Notes: a model not told the origin generated them from the sequence alone. DNA of 64,000 bases from CAG-177 sp003514385 (GCA_051920445.1 JBPPLN010000001.1:744001-808000), one strand, 5' to 3'; shown: positions 1 to 8,321, counted from the stretch's first letter. Translations and numbers: made by a program.

Positions 1-2
1 CG

Positions 3-719
3 TGGGGCGCGGCTCCCGAGGATCAGCCCGAGCCGATGAAGGCGGTCGAGCCGACAAAGCCGTTCGGCTATGTTGCGGTCGCGTCCGGCGAGGGTCTGTG
101 CGAGCTGTTCACCGAGCTCGGCGCGGATCAGATAGTCAGCGGCGGACAGACGATGAACCCGAGCACCGACGATCTGCTCAAGGCGGTTCTCGCGACCCCC
201 GCAGAGCATGTCTATATTCTCCCCAACAACAAAAATATTATCATGGCGGCAGAACAGGTCGATCCCCTGACCGACCGCGACGTACGCGTGCTGCACACAA
301 AGACCATTCCGCAGGGCATCGCCGCGCTGCTCAACGTTGACGACACACTCTCCGCGGAGGAGAATCATCTCGCGATGATGAAAGCCGCCGAGAAGATTTC
401 AACCGGCCTTGTCACCTTTGCCGCGCGCGACAGCTCGATAGATGGTCAGTCCGTCAAAGAGGGTCAGATTCTCGGCATGGAAAACGGCAAGATAACCACC
501 GTCGAGTCGAATGTCATTCAGGCGGCGTACAAGGTCACAAAGCACCTGTTCAAGCGCGGAACCTCCTCGCTCGTCACGCTGATCTACGGCAACGGCACCA
601 CCGAAGAGGAAGCCGAGGAGCTCGCCTCCCTGCTGACCGCGAAGTTCGGCTCGGATATCGAGGTCTCTGTTATAAACGGCGGTCAGCCCGTCTATTATTT
701 CATAATTTCGGTCGAATAA
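3..719 (+). CDS. fakA: Fatty acid kinase FakA / DAK2-family (YloV-like) protein, C-terminal part
   Basis: The reading frame is open at the left edge of the window, so this is the last ~238 residues of a protein that is normally about 550 residues. The visible part matches the C-terminal domain of FakA/YloV, including the ILPNNKNIIMAAEQ and VRVLHTKTIPQGIAALL segments. FakA is the ATP-dependent kinase that, with a fatty-acid-binding DegV/FakB protein, phosphorylates exogenous fatty acids for phospholipid synthesis. The N-terminal DAK2 kinase domain lies outside the window. The stop is one base before the recG ATG, so the two genes are almost certainly co-transcribed, an order common in Firmicutes. 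Family assignment is firm; the substrate is from family knowledge. Confidence 0.88.
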   Translation, partial: WGAAPEDQPEPMKAVEPTKPFGYVAVASGEGLCELFTELGADQIVSGGQTMNPSTDDLLKAVLATPAEHVYILPNNKNIIMAAEQVDPLTDRDVRVLHTKTIPQGIAALLNVDDTLSAEENHLAMMKAAEKISTGLVTFAARDSSIDGQSVKEGQILGMENGKITTVESNVIQAAYKVTKHLFKRGTSSLVTLIYGNGTTEEEAEELASLLTAKFGSDIEVSVINGGQPVYYFIISVE

Positions 720-720
720 G

Positions 721-2763
721 ATGAAGCTCGATACTGATATAAAATACTTAAAGGGCGTTGGCGAGAGGCGCGCCGCGATGCTGTCGCGGCTTGGCGTCTC
801 TGATGTCAACGCCCTCGTGCGTCTCTATCCGCGCGTCTACGAGGACTGGAGCAGGATAAAAAGCATAAACGAGGCGCAAATAGGCGAGATATGCTGCATA
901 AAGGGCATTGTAGGCTCGCCAGTGCGCAAAAGTCTCATTCGTAAAGGCTTGACACTTTACAAGACGGAGATCACCGACGGCAGCGGAATAATGGGCATCA
1001 CCATTTTTAACAGCCGCTTTGCGGCGGAAAAGCTCACCGAGGGCGACGAATTTCTGTTCTTCGGTCGAGTCGGCGGTAATCTTTACCGCAAGGAGATGAA
1101 CTCGCCGGAAATAGAACCCGCCGAGGGCGCGGACAGGATAAGACCGATTTATCCTCAGACGCACGGACTCAACTCAAAGATAATAGAGAAGCTCGTCCAC
1201 ACGGCGCTTACTGAGTGCCGGGACGAGCTTGTTGATCCCATACCGCTTTGGCTGCGCGAAAAATACTGCCTGATGAAGCTGCCGGACGCGCTTTGGAACA
1301 TACATTTTCCGGAGAACCCCGACTATCTCGAGGAGGCGCGGCGCAGGCTGATATTCGAAGAGCTGTTAATATTACAGCTCGGGCTTGAAAAAATGCGCTC
1401 GCAGACTCAGAAGAACGCGGGCGCGATAATAGAGCGCGATTTCAGCGAAGAATATTTTTCGCATCTCCCCTTCTCACCGACCGGTGCACAGCGCAGAGCG
1501 GTAAAAGAAGCCATGCGGGACATGATGAGCGGCAGGCAGATGAACCGCCTGCTTCAAGGTGACGTCGGCTCGGGCAAGACTGCGGTCGCCGCCGCACTCG
1601 TCTATTCGGCGGCTAAGAATTCTATGCAGTCGGCTCTCATGGCACCCACGGAGGTGCTCGCCGAACAGCACTATAAAACTTTCTTGAAGCTCTTCGATGG
1701 ATGCGGAATAAATGTCGAACTGCTCACAGGGTCGGACACCGCTGCGCAGAAAAGGCGAAAAAAAGAAGCCCTCAAGGCGGGCGAAATCGACCTGCTCATC
1801 GGCACCCATGCAATAATCCAGTCGGATGTTGAGTTCAAGTCCCTCGCGCTCGTCATAACCGACGAGCAGCACCGTTTCGGCGTTGAGCAGAGAAACGCAC
1901 TCGGCGAAAAGGGCGAGAATCCGCATCTCTATGTCATGTCGGCAACGCCCATTCCGCGCACGCTGGCGCTGATAATCTACGGCGAACTGGACATATCAAT
2001 TCTCGACGAGCTGCCGCCCGGCAGGCAGAAAATCGAGACTTACGCCGTCACCTCGGAACTGCGGCAAAGGGCATATAACTATGTAAAAAAGCACCTCGAT
2101 GCGGGACGGCAGGGATATATAATCTGCCCGCTCGTTGACGAGGGCGAGAGCGACACGGAACTCGCCTCCGCCGTGAAATACGCCGACGAACTACAGCGCG
2201 GCGATTTCCGCGGCTACACGGTCGGGCTGATGCACGGCAAGATGAAGAGCGTGGACAAGAAAAAAGTTATGGAGTCGTTCTCCAAAGGCGAAACGCAGCT
2301 GCTCGTCTCGACGACGGTCATCGAGGTCGGCGTCGACGTGCCGAATGCCGTAATTATGGTTATAGAAAACGCCGAGCGATTCGGGCTCTCTCAGCTTCAC
2401 CAGCTCCGAGGGAGAATCGGGCGTGGGCAATATAAATCCACCTGCATCCTCATCACGGACGCCAAAAACGACACGGCGCAGCGGCGCATGAAGGTCATGG
2501 AGACGACGACCGACGGCTTCAAAATCGCGGACGAGGATCTCAGGCTGCGCGGCCCGGGCGAATTTTTCGGCTCGCGCCAGCACGGACTGCCCGAGATGAA
2601 AATCGCAGACATGCTCGAAGACAGGAGCACGCTCGAAGAGACGCAGAGAGCGGCAAGAGAAATTATAGCGCACGACCCGGAGCTTTCATCGCCCGAGAGC
2701 GCGGCTCTGAAAAACGAGATTCAGCGGCTTTTCGACGCAGTCGGAAGCGCAGGAATGAATTGA
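721..2763 (+). CDS. recG: ATP-dependent DNA helicase RecG
   Basis: A 680-residue superfamily 2 helicase that remodels stalled replication forks and Holliday junctions. The N-terminal wedge/OB region (about 1-150) is followed by the helicase core: Walker A GDVGSGKT near residue 280, DEQH box near 381, the SATPIPRT motif near 407 and the motif VI segment QLRGRIGRG near 561. Length is normal for RecG. The ATG lies one base after the fakA stop, so translation is probably coupled. No terminator is obvious directly after the stop; the following ~850 bases are repeat-rich. Confidence 0.97.
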   Translation: MKLDTDIKYLKGVGERRAAMLSRLGVSDVNALVRLYPRVYEDWSRIKSINEAQIGEICCIKGIVGSPVRKSLIRKGLTLYKTEITDGSGIMGITIFNSRFAAEKLTEGDEFLFFGRVGGNLYRKEMNSPEIEPAEGADRIRPIYPQTHGLNSKIIEKLVHTALTECRDELVDPIPLWLREKYCLMKLPDALWNIHFPENPDYLEEARRRLIFEELLILQLGLEKMRSQTQKNAGAIIERDFSEEYFSHLPFSPTGAQRRAVKEAMRDMMSGRQMNRLLQGDVGSGKTAVAAALVYSAAKNSMQSALMAPTEVLAEQHYKTFLKLFDGCGINVELLTGSDTAAQKRRKKEALKAGEIDLLIGTHAIIQSDVEFKSLALVITDEQHRFGVEQRNALGEKGENPHLYVMSATPIPRTLALIIYGELDISILDELPPGRQKIETYAVTSELRQRAYNYVKKHLDAGRQGYIICPLVDEGESDTELASAVKYADELQRGDFRGYTVGLMHGKMKSVDKKKVMESFSKGETQLLVSTTVIEVGVDVPNAVIMVIENAERFGLSQLHQLRGRIGRGQYKSTCILITDAKNDTAQRRMKVMETTTDGFKIADEDLRLRGPGEFFGSRQHGLPEMKIADMLEDRSTLEETQRAAREIIAHDPELSSPESAALKNEIQRLFDAVGSAGMN

Positions 2764-2908
2764 AAAATCCGTATTGTACCAAGCAAGTGTTTATAAACAG
2801 TTTCAGTCCCGACAGTGATATCTTTTGTATATATAATTATTTGTTTATCACTCGAGTTGTAGCAAAGTAAAAGTAAGTGACCGGCTGATTTTTATAATCA
2901 GGCTTCCC

Positions 2909-3200
2909 ATAGCCGCGCCGCAGTGCTCGATAAGCCAACGGAGACGAGCAAGGGAACGGCTTGCGAAGCAAGACGCACGAGCACGCATTCGTTCAAGCTC
3001 CGGCGCGTTTGCGTGCGAATGTGCCGAGCAACTGGTTGGGAGCCGCAGGCTATGTACTGCGGCGCGGCGTTGCGGGGGGGTACAGGGGGATTCCCCTGTT
3101 TTGCTTTTCTTTTGCAGGCGTTTTCTTTTTCAAATAAAAAAAATGCCGAAGCGCGGGTAGTATACATCCTTTGATTAGAGTGCGTAGCGAAGGTAGAAGC
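2909..3200 (+). repeat. Dispersed ~292-bp structured repeat, copy A
   Basis: This stretch reappears with roughly 90% identity by eye at 33839-34132 in the same orientation. It begins with GCCGCGCCGCAGT (2912-2924), whose exact reverse complement is at 3056-3068, so the first ~155 bases could close into one large hairpin. It continues with an imperfect CAGGGGGATTCCCCTG hairpin before a T-rich run, and then a GCGTTTTCTTTTT / AAAAAAAATGC inverted repeat. The pattern suggests a structured RNA or a non-autonomous mobile repeat. Confidence 0.8.
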
Positions 3201-3253
3201 TAATTATCAATAAATTATAATTGCTATAACCCTGTATCGGCTGCGCCGATAGC

Positions 3254-3280
3254 GGACAGCCGCAAGGGCTGTCCCTACGG
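3254..3280. repeat. Short hairpin repeat GGACAGCC/GGCTGTCC
   Basis: The arms GGACAGCC (3254-3261) and GGCTGTCC (3267-3274) enclose five bases and are followed by CTACGG. The arm-loop-arm-CTAC layout resembles the REP-like element 50 bases downstream, so it may be a diverged relative. Confidence 0.5.
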
Positions 3281-3301
3281 TCGGTAAAATCAAAGATTCC
3301 G

Positions 3302-3347
3302 TGCCGCTATCGCGGCAGCGGTGCGTCGAGGTCGCCGCACCCTACAA
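3302..3347. repeat. Two-hairpin REP-like element, copy A
   Basis: Hairpin 1 is TGCCGC-TATC-GCGGCA. Two bases later hairpin 2 is GGTGCG, loop TCGAGGTCGC, CGCACC, then CTACAA. Copy B at 55732-55778 has the same layout, the same 2-base linker, the identical 10-base loop and the same CTACAA tail but different complementary arms (GGGTTG/CAACCC). Covarying arms around a fixed loop point to selection on the folded form. Confidence 0.75.
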
Positions 3348-3456
3348 GATGCACGACAATAAATCACTGCAGATTTCGCAGATGGATAATATCCGTCCCT
3401 ACTGCACAACTTTGGGCGAAGCGAAATAACCCCTCAGTCTTGGCTTTGCCAATCCA

Positions 3457-3474
3457 GCTCCCCTGCAGGGGAGC
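3457..3474. repeat. Perfect 18-bp palindrome (GCTCCCCT core)
   Basis: GCTCCCCTGCAGGGGAGC is self-complementary over 18 bases and is preceded by a small TTGGC/GCCAA hairpin at about 3440-3452. It is placed among other repeats and far from any T run that would make it a normal terminator. Similar GCTCCCC palindromes are common intergenic repeats in gut Clostridia, which I recall but cannot check here. Confidence 0.5.
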
Positions 3475-3560
3475 CAAAATAGATTTTTCGACAAATAACG
3501 TGCTTCTACGCACATTTCGGCGTCCCGTACCATCTGCAATTCTGCGTGGCAGAACAGCAT

Positions 3561-3591
3561 AAACCCCGACTACAAATCATAGTCGGGGTTT
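3561..3591 (-). terminator. Terminator after the panE-like gene
   Basis: An 11-bp perfect stem AAACCCCGACT / AGTCGGGGTTT encloses nine bases, 29 bases beyond the stop of the minus-strand reductase gene. The arms end in A and T runs, so it could act in either direction. Confidence 0.8.
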
Positions 3592-3619
3592 GTTATTTGG
3601 TTGATGCTGAATATGCCTC

Positions 3620-4639
3620 TTATTTCGGCAGGTTGGCGAACAGCTTTACGTTGTCGAATGTGTATGTATACTTGCCGTCCTCAATGCCATGGATTATCTC
3701 GCAGACCTTGTCGTTATACGGAGTCGGCACGCCGTACTTTCTGCCGTAGGCGCAGACAACGCCGTTTATCGCATCAACTTCGCACTTCTTGCCCTTTTCG
3801 AGATCCTGGAGCATGCTCGCCTTGAGAAGCCTGTGCTTCTTGATGCATATCGGGATGAGCGCAAAGGATATCTTCTTCTTTATGCCGTTGCCCTTGTAGT
3901 CGAGAAGCTTGACGATATCTTTGCCCTGAACCGGCTCGATTTTTATTCCCGCCGCCGCGGCAACATCGATGCACTCTTTTATAAGATTCTGGCAGCAGAC
4001 ACGCGAGGTCTTGTTCTCCGCAGCGTCGCCGAAGGTGCCTCCGATAACGGCGGACATACCGCTGAACGCGGCGTTGATGAGCAGCTTCGACCAGCGCACG
4101 CCCATGAAATTATCTTCGACCTCAACGGGGCACATCTTCTCAAGCAGCGCCTTGACCTGCATGAGTTTGTCGTCCTTCTGACCGTTCATTCTGCCCAGAC
4201 CGAAGCTCATGCTGTCGGGCTCGCTCGTAAGCTCGGAAACGCCCTTGCCGTGGAGCGTTGCGCCCCAAGCGACGGTGCAGCCCATCGTTCTGTCCTCGCC
4301 GACAACCTCGGAGACAGAGAGCTCCGGGAGTCCGTTCTGAAGCGTGCAGACGATGCAGTCGTCGGTCATATTCTTCTGAAGCTTCTTTAAAACATTGACA
4401 TTGTCGAGCTGCTTTGTCAGCAGGATTATCAGCTCATATTTTTCGGTCATCTCGTCGGGAGTCAGCGCGTGAACCGGGACGGTCATATTGACAGTGCCAA
4501 TTATCTTCGCGCCGTCTCTGTTGAGAGCCTCGACGTGCTCGCGGTTGCGCGTGATAAGATCGACATCCACGCCCGCCTTTGCGAGATATGCGCCGAGCAC
4601 GGTGCCGAGCGACCCCGCGCCGTAAATTGCAGTTTTCAT
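3620..4639 (-). CDS. panE: 2-dehydropantoate 2-reductase family protein (PanE/ApbA)
   Basis: A 339-residue ketopantoate reductase family member, expected to use NADPH to reduce 2-dehydropantoate to pantoate for coenzyme A synthesis. The N-terminus MKTAIYGAGSLGTVLGAYLA carries the GxGxxG dinucleotide-binding loop, and the C-terminal helical domain contains a family-typical segment (GVRWSKLLINAAFSG, residues about 180-195). The family contains paralogues with other 2-keto acid substrates, and no panB/panC genes are nearby, so the exact substrate is not proven. It is a single-gene unit with its own promoter and terminator. Confidence 0.85.
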   Translation of the reverse strand: MKTAIYGAGSLGTVLGAYLAKAGVDVDLITRNREHVEALNRDGAKIIGTVNMTVPVHALTPDEMTEKYELIILLTKQLDNVNVLKKLQKNMTDDCIVCTLQNGLPELSVSEVVGEDRTMGCTVAWGATLHGKGVSELTSEPDSMSFGLGRMNGQKDDKLMQVKALLEKMCPVEVEDNFMGVRWSKLLINAAFSGMSAVIGGTFGDAAENKTSRVCCQNLIKECIDVAAAAGIKIEPVQGKDIVKLLDYKGNGIKKKISFALIPICIKKHRLLKASMLQDLEKGKKCEVDAINGVVCAYGRKYGVPTPYNDKVCEIIHGIEDGKYTYTFDNVKLFANLPK

Positions 4640-4674
4640 AGAAATCCCCTCTTTGATAAAATTTTATCGATATG

Positions 4675-4703
4675 ATTATATCACGCAGAGCGGCGATTTA
4701 CAA
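4675..4703 (-). promoter_or_regulatory. Promoter for the panE-like gene
   Basis: On the minus strand TTGTAA is followed after 17 bases by TATAAT, placing the start of transcription about 30 bases upstream of the start codon. Confidence 0.5.
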
Positions 4704-4741
4704 GAAAACTTTTCGTCCCCTGCGGAGTGTATCCGCGAGGA

Positions 4742-6112
4742 TTATTTTGATTTATCCCAATAGGGGTAATCGGTAAACACGAACTTTCCCTCCGCATTTT
4801 TCCCTGTCGGCAGCTTGACATAGATGATATCGTCAACCGAGCGTTTTCTTACGGCCATAACAACCGTGAAATTCCCGTTGCCGTCATCCTCGACGTGATG
4901 CATCCAGCTGTTATAGGAGACTTCGCCGTCGTTTTTCTTATATGCTACATATATGTTGTCGTTATGCTCTATCAAATCCCTGTCGGCGACAGCTTGGCTC
5001 AGTATTTTATCTGTAAACTCCTCGGAAAAGACCTCTAAAAATTTTTTGCGAACCTCTTCCATGGTGGTCACATACCGGTATTGGGGAAACATTGGAATAT
5101 ACTTTCTGAATCTTATTGTCACGGGCTTCTCCCCGGCGGAATACTCGCCCGCAAAATTCAGAGTCAGCCAGAGGCTTCGCGCCTTATCCGCCAAATCCCG
5201 CGCGTCGGTCTCATGCAGAATAGACCCGTCCTCGGGATAAAGCTCATACCCGTTTATGCCGTGCAGGCTTTCGATTATTGCTCGCTTGTCGCTCTCATAG
5301 GTCTCCCAAAGCGCAAGCGCGGCATCGGAAACTTTTTCCGAGTATGCGTTTATCCGATAATGGTCGCGCGCCGTAACAAACAGGGTGTTTTCGTCCGAAA
5401 CAAGCCGCCCCACTTCCACTCTGCCCTTGTAGGAGTCCGAGGAATAGCCGTTGCCGGTATCGATTATAAAGAACGTGAGCTCATCGCCGTCCGTTTTATC
5501 GACTGAAAACGCCACCATGCCCTCCGAAAAACTGGCGCTGACTACGCCTACCCAACTTTTGGGCAGCGAAATCGCATAGCTCCCTTCGGAAAACTCGGTG
5601 CTTCTTATTTTATTCGAGGTTATCAGCCTGTTAATCCCGGCTCTTAATGTTTGGTAATTTTTCGGGAAGTTGTTGCTCCCGCTCGCCTCAATCTCCGTTC
5701 CGTCCGACAAGACAGCAGAAAAGCTCATCGAGCTTCCGTCGAGAACATCGGGGGGATTTGCGCCTCGGAAGCCAGCCCATTCATCTATTCTGCAATTTCC
5801 GAACAGGGCGCACACCTCACGGTAGAGATTCTCGTCCCCGTCAACTGAGCGGATGACGTCGCGGGATTCGACAAAGCAGGACAGCTCGTTATCCCAGTCG
5901 TTCGAGCTCATATAATACTCAAGATGTACTCCGCCCTCTGTTTTGCATCCCTCATACACGGAGTTCTGTGCCGAGCAGTTGTTCTCCGTCAGCTTAAAGC
6001 TTTTAAATTCCATAGGATCGCCTCCGTAGTCATTGTTCTGTTTCGATGAGCACGCGGGAAAAATCAGCAAGAGAATGCACACGAGTGCAAAAGAAATAAA
6101 GCGCTTTTTCAT
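4742..6112 (-). CDS. Putative lipoprotein of unknown function
   Basis: From the ATG at 6112 this is a 456-residue secreted protein with a signal peptide (MKKRFISFALVCILLLIFPAC) ending in a lipobox, cysteine at residue 21, so it should be anchored in the membrane outer face. I prefer this start because the upstream in-frame ATG would bury the signal peptide 13 residues in; AAGGAAAGG and AGGAAA lie just upstream. The mature part has several YxVxx beta-like stretches and a C-terminal region (about 320-456) resembling generic extracytoplasmic beta domains, but I recognise no family. It stands alone with its own promoter. Confidence 0.75.
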   Translation of the reverse strand: MKKRFISFALVCILLLIFPACSSKQNNDYGGDPMEFKSFKLTENNCSAQNSVYEGCKTEGGVHLEYYMSSNDWDNELSCFVESRDVIRSVDGDENLYREVCALFGNCRIDEWAGFRGANPPDVLDGSSMSFSAVLSDGTEIEASGSNNFPKNYQTLRAGINRLITSNKIRSTEFSEGSYAISLPKSWVGVVSASFSEGMVAFSVDKTDGDELTFFIIDTGNGYSSDSYKGRVEVGRLVSDENTLFVTARDHYRINAYSEKVSDAALALWETYESDKRAIIESLHGINGYELYPEDGSILHETDARDLADKARSLWLTLNFAGEYSAGEKPVTIRFRKYIPMFPQYRYVTTMEEVRKKFLEVFSEEFTDKILSQAVADRDLIEHNDNIYVAYKKNDGEVSYNSWMHHVEDDGNGNFTVVMAVRKRSVDDIIYVKLPTGKNAEGKFVFTDYPYWDKSK

Positions 6113-6237
6113 TTTCCTGTTACCTTTCCTTGATATGCCGCACTGCGCCAAAAGAGCAAGGGCTTCGGTTCTCTTATATCCGTTATATTTTCTGTTCCGA
6201 ACAAGTCACTCCTTTATAAGCTCATTTCTCAATATTA

Positions 6238-6265
6238 ATTATATCATAACGCATTGATTTTTCAA
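6238..6265 (-). promoter_or_regulatory. Promoter for the lipoprotein gene
   Basis: On the minus strand TTGAAA, 16 bases, TATAAT. The predicted 5' untranslated region is unusually long, about 120 bases. Confidence 0.55.
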
Positions 6266-6333
6266 GAAATAACCGAAAACTCGGGAGTTTGCCTCCCAAA
6301 AAAGCTGCCGGGCGCAAAAAGCCCTTCAAAAAT

Positions 6334-6370
6334 GCAAAAAAACTCCCGAACAGCAATGCTGCCCGGGAGC
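6334..6370 (-). terminator. Terminator after rpsI
   Basis: On the minus strand CTCCCG/CGGGAG with an inner AGCA/TGCT pairing is followed by a run of T residues. A second, weaker GGGAG hairpin with a T run follows at about 6284-6299. Confidence 0.8.
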
Positions 6371-6398
6371 TGATATTCGTCTTGTAAGCGGTAAAAAT

Positions 6399-6797
6399 TC
6401 AGCGCTTCGAGAACTGGGGTGCACGGCGAGCGCCCTTGAGACCGTATTTCTTTCTTTCGGTCATTCTCGGGTCTCTGGTCAGGAAGCCTGCCTTCTTGAG
6501 TGCGGGGCGAAGCTCTGCATCATACTGAAGGAGTGCTCTGGAAATACCGTGGCGGATAGCACCTGCCTGGCCGGTCACGCCGCCGCCGTTAACGCGGCAG
6601 ATGACATCGAGCTTTTCGCTGGTGCCTGTAAGAGCGAGAGGCTGGCGGACGATGAGCTTGAGGGTCTCAAGGCCGAAATAATTGTCAATCTCTCTGTCGT
6701 TGATGATGATCTTGCCGGTGCCGGCATAAAGACGGACTCTGGCGACTGATTTCTTTCTGCGGCCTGTGCCGTAGAAGTAAGGAACTGAATCGTACAT
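6399..6797 (-). CDS. rpsI: 30S ribosomal protein S9
   Basis: A 132-residue S9 protein with the typical YGTGRRKKSVARVRL start region, the NGGGVTGQAGAIRHGISRAL core and the conserved C-terminal FSKR tail that reaches the P-site tRNA in the small subunit. It follows rplM by 19 bases, the standard bacterial rplM-rpsI operon, and has its own hairpin terminator downstream. Confidence 0.98.
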   Translation of the reverse strand: MYDSVPYFYGTGRRKKSVARVRLYAGTGKIIINDREIDNYFGLETLKLIVRQPLALTGTSEKLDVICRVNGGGVTGQAGAIRHGISRALLQYDAELRPALKKAGFLTRDPRMTERKKYGLKGARRAPQFSKR

Positions 6798-6816
6798 TAT
6801 TTATTGCCTCCCTTCA

Positions 6817-7245
6817 TTAAAGAGCCCACTCTTCGGGCTTCTGTGCTTCGTGCTTGTGCTCAGCGCCTCTGTAAACGCGGAGTCTGGTCAGAGCGGTGCG
6901 GCCCAGAGTAGAATCGGGCAGCATACCCTTAACTGCAAGCTCGACAGCGAACTCGGGCTTTGTCTTCATGAGGGTGCTGTACTTGACCTCTTTCATGTTG
7001 CCGATATAGCCGGTGTGATGATAATACATCTTCTGGTTGAGCTTGTTGCCGGTGAGGACAGCCTTCTCAGCGTTGATGATGATTACATGATCGCCGCAGT
7101 CGGCGTGAGGAGCGAATGTGGGCTTATGCTTGCCGCGAAGAAGGACGGCAGCCTGAACTGCTACCTTGCCGAGAGGCTTACCGGCAGCATCGATGACATA
7201 CCACTTACGGGTGATGTCGCCCGCTTTGGGCATATAAGTTGACAT
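6817..7245 (-). CDS. rplM: 50S ribosomal protein L13
   Basis: From the ATG at 7245 this gives 142 residues, the usual L13 length, starting MSTYMPKAGDITRKWYVIDA. The start is fixed by a GGAGGT ribosome binding site a few bases upstream; the longer frame beginning at 7287 would start upstream of the predicted promoter -10 region and is rejected. Conserved L13 motifs include GDHVIIINAEK and the YHHTGY segment. First gene of the rplM-rpsI operon. Confidence 0.98.
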   Translation of the reverse strand: MSTYMPKAGDITRKWYVIDAAGKPLGKVAVQAAVLLRGKHKPTFAPHADCGDHVIIINAEKAVLTGNKLNQKMYYHHTGYIGNMKEVKYSTLMKTKPEFAVELAVKGMLPDSTLGRTALTRLRVYRGAEHKHEAQKPEEWAL

Positions 7246-7277
7246 ACTTGTTACCTCCGATTTCTTAATGCTACGAT

Positions 7278-7306
7278 ATATTACCACATCGCTCTATGCT
7301 TGTCAA
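7278..7306 (-). promoter_or_regulatory. Promoter of rplM-rpsI
   Basis: Minus-strand TTGACA, 17 bases, TAATAT. The implied leader is only about 25 bases, too short for an L13 autoregulatory leader RNA. Confidence 0.8.
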
Positions 7307-7449
7307 GCACTTTTTCTTTAAATTTTAATTTATGTTTTGCTATCTCCGTTTTTCTCAAGTTTTCTCGTTTTTTCATACCATTTGCTCGCTTATGATTTAC
7401 GAAAAAATTTTGCCGACAGCGCGATAAAATCGACAATCTACCGCTCAAA

Positions 7450-7478
7450 TTGACTTTATCCCCGGCATAGTATATAAT
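7450..7478 (+). promoter_or_regulatory. Promoter of the DUF896 gene
   Basis: TTGACT, 17 bases, TATAAT, about 30 bases upstream of the ATG at 7510; divergent from the rplM promoter. Confidence 0.8.
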
Positions 7479-7509
7479 AAATGTATTATATAAGCTCACG
7501 GAGGCAGAC

Positions 7510-7722
7510 ATGAAAAAAGAAGAGATAAAGCGCATGAACGATCTCTATCACCTGTCGCAGGAGAGGGATCTGAGCGAAGAGGAATTCGCCGAATGGGAGG
7601 GGCTCAAAAAGCAGTATGTCGCCGATTTCAAGGCGAACCTCACCGCCCAGCTCGACAATACATATGTAATAGACGACAAAGGCAACAAGCGCAAGCTCGA
7701 AAAGAAGTCGGGCGACAAATGA
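7510..7722 (+). CDS. DUF896 (UPF0291, YnzC-like) protein
   Basis: A 70-residue soluble protein of the DUF896 family, recognisable by the helical hairpin MKKEEIKRMNDLYHLS...LSEEEFAEW and the following YVADFKANL segment. Members such as Bacillus subtilis YnzC are small two-helix proteins of unclear function, some in SOS-regulated operons. A GGAGG box precedes the ATG. It is followed after 33 bases by the zinc-ribbon membrane protein gene, probably in one transcript. No LexA site was recognised. Confidence 0.9.
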   Translation: MKKEEIKRMNDLYHLSQERDLSEEEFAEWEGLKKQYVADFKANLTAQLDNTYVIDDKGNKRKLEKKSGDK

Positions 7723-7755
7723 TCTGCGCGGACACAAAAACGAAAGAGTGATTTT

Positions 7756-8301
7756 ATGTTTTGCAGAAATTGCGGAAAACAGCTCGAAGACGGATTCAAG
7801 GTCTGCCCATATTGCGGCGAACCGGTGAGCCTCGCGGAGAGCGACGCCAGACGCGCGGCGCAGGAGCAAACCGCCGCAAAAGATACTCAGCCCGTACATA
7901 ATGATATTCCGAAAGAGCCGGCTCCCCTGCCTGCTCCCGCACCTGTTCAGCCGAAAGCGAACAAGAAGCCCGAGCAGGAAAGCGAAAGCACCGGCGGATG
8001 GAAAGTTCTCGGATTTTTCCTCGGCTTCTTCGGTCCGCTGCTGTGGTTCCTGCCGCTCGTCAGCCTCGTGCTCTATCTTATATGGAAGAGCGACAAGCCG
8101 AAGGTCGCCAATGGCATCGGTCAGTTCACGCTGATAGGTCTCGCGGTCGGCGCGGGACTCGCAGTTATTATTGCGATAATCGTCGGAGTGCTGTTTGCGA
8201 TAACCGCGTCGATGACTGTGTTTGAAATGATACGCAGCTTCTTCCACGGCTCGCTTGGCGGGATAAACGATCTCGTCAGAAGCCTCCCGTTCATCGACTG
8301 A
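7756..8301 (+). CDS. Zinc-ribbon membrane protein
   Basis: A 181-residue protein with an N-terminal zinc ribbon, MFCRNCGKQLEDGFKVCPYCG (two CxxC pairs), a proline- and glutamate-rich linker to about residue 75, then two hydrophobic segments (about 79-108 and 118-150) and a short amphipathic tail. Such proteins are common in Clostridia and have no settled role; the ribbon probably mediates protein contact at the cytoplasmic membrane face. Second gene of a two-gene unit with the DUF896 gene, closed by a terminator. Confidence 0.8.
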   Translation: MFCRNCGKQLEDGFKVCPYCGEPVSLAESDARRAAQEQTAAKDTQPVHNDIPKEPAPLPAPAPVQPKANKKPEQESESTGGWKVLGFFLGFFGPLLWFLPLVSLVLYLIWKSDKPKVANGIGQFTLIGLAVGAGLAVIIAIIVGVLFAITASMTVFEMIRSFFHGSLGGINDLVRSLPFID

Positions 8302-8321
8302 GCAACATAAAAATATTGAAA

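Larger units (their letters stand above)
2764..3560. repeat. Gene-free repeat island between recG and panE
   Basis: About 800 bases hold no convincing gene. In order they contain an AT-rich spacer, one copy of the ~292-bp dispersed repeat, a GGACAGCC hairpin, a two-hairpin REP-like element and a GCTCCCCT palindrome, each listed separately. Short open frames here (for example 2923-3174) fall inside the repeats, and the frame is not preserved in the second copy of the large repeat, so I do not call them genes. Confidence 0.75.

Noticed and set aside
2923..3174. Open frames inside the ~292-bp repeat (also 2898-3167 on the minus strand and 33752-34141)
   Set aside because: They lack binding sites, and the frames are broken by indels between the two repeat copies.
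7246..7277. L13 autoregulatory leader upstream of rplM
   Set aside because: The predicted promoter leaves only about 25 bases of leader, too short for such a structure.
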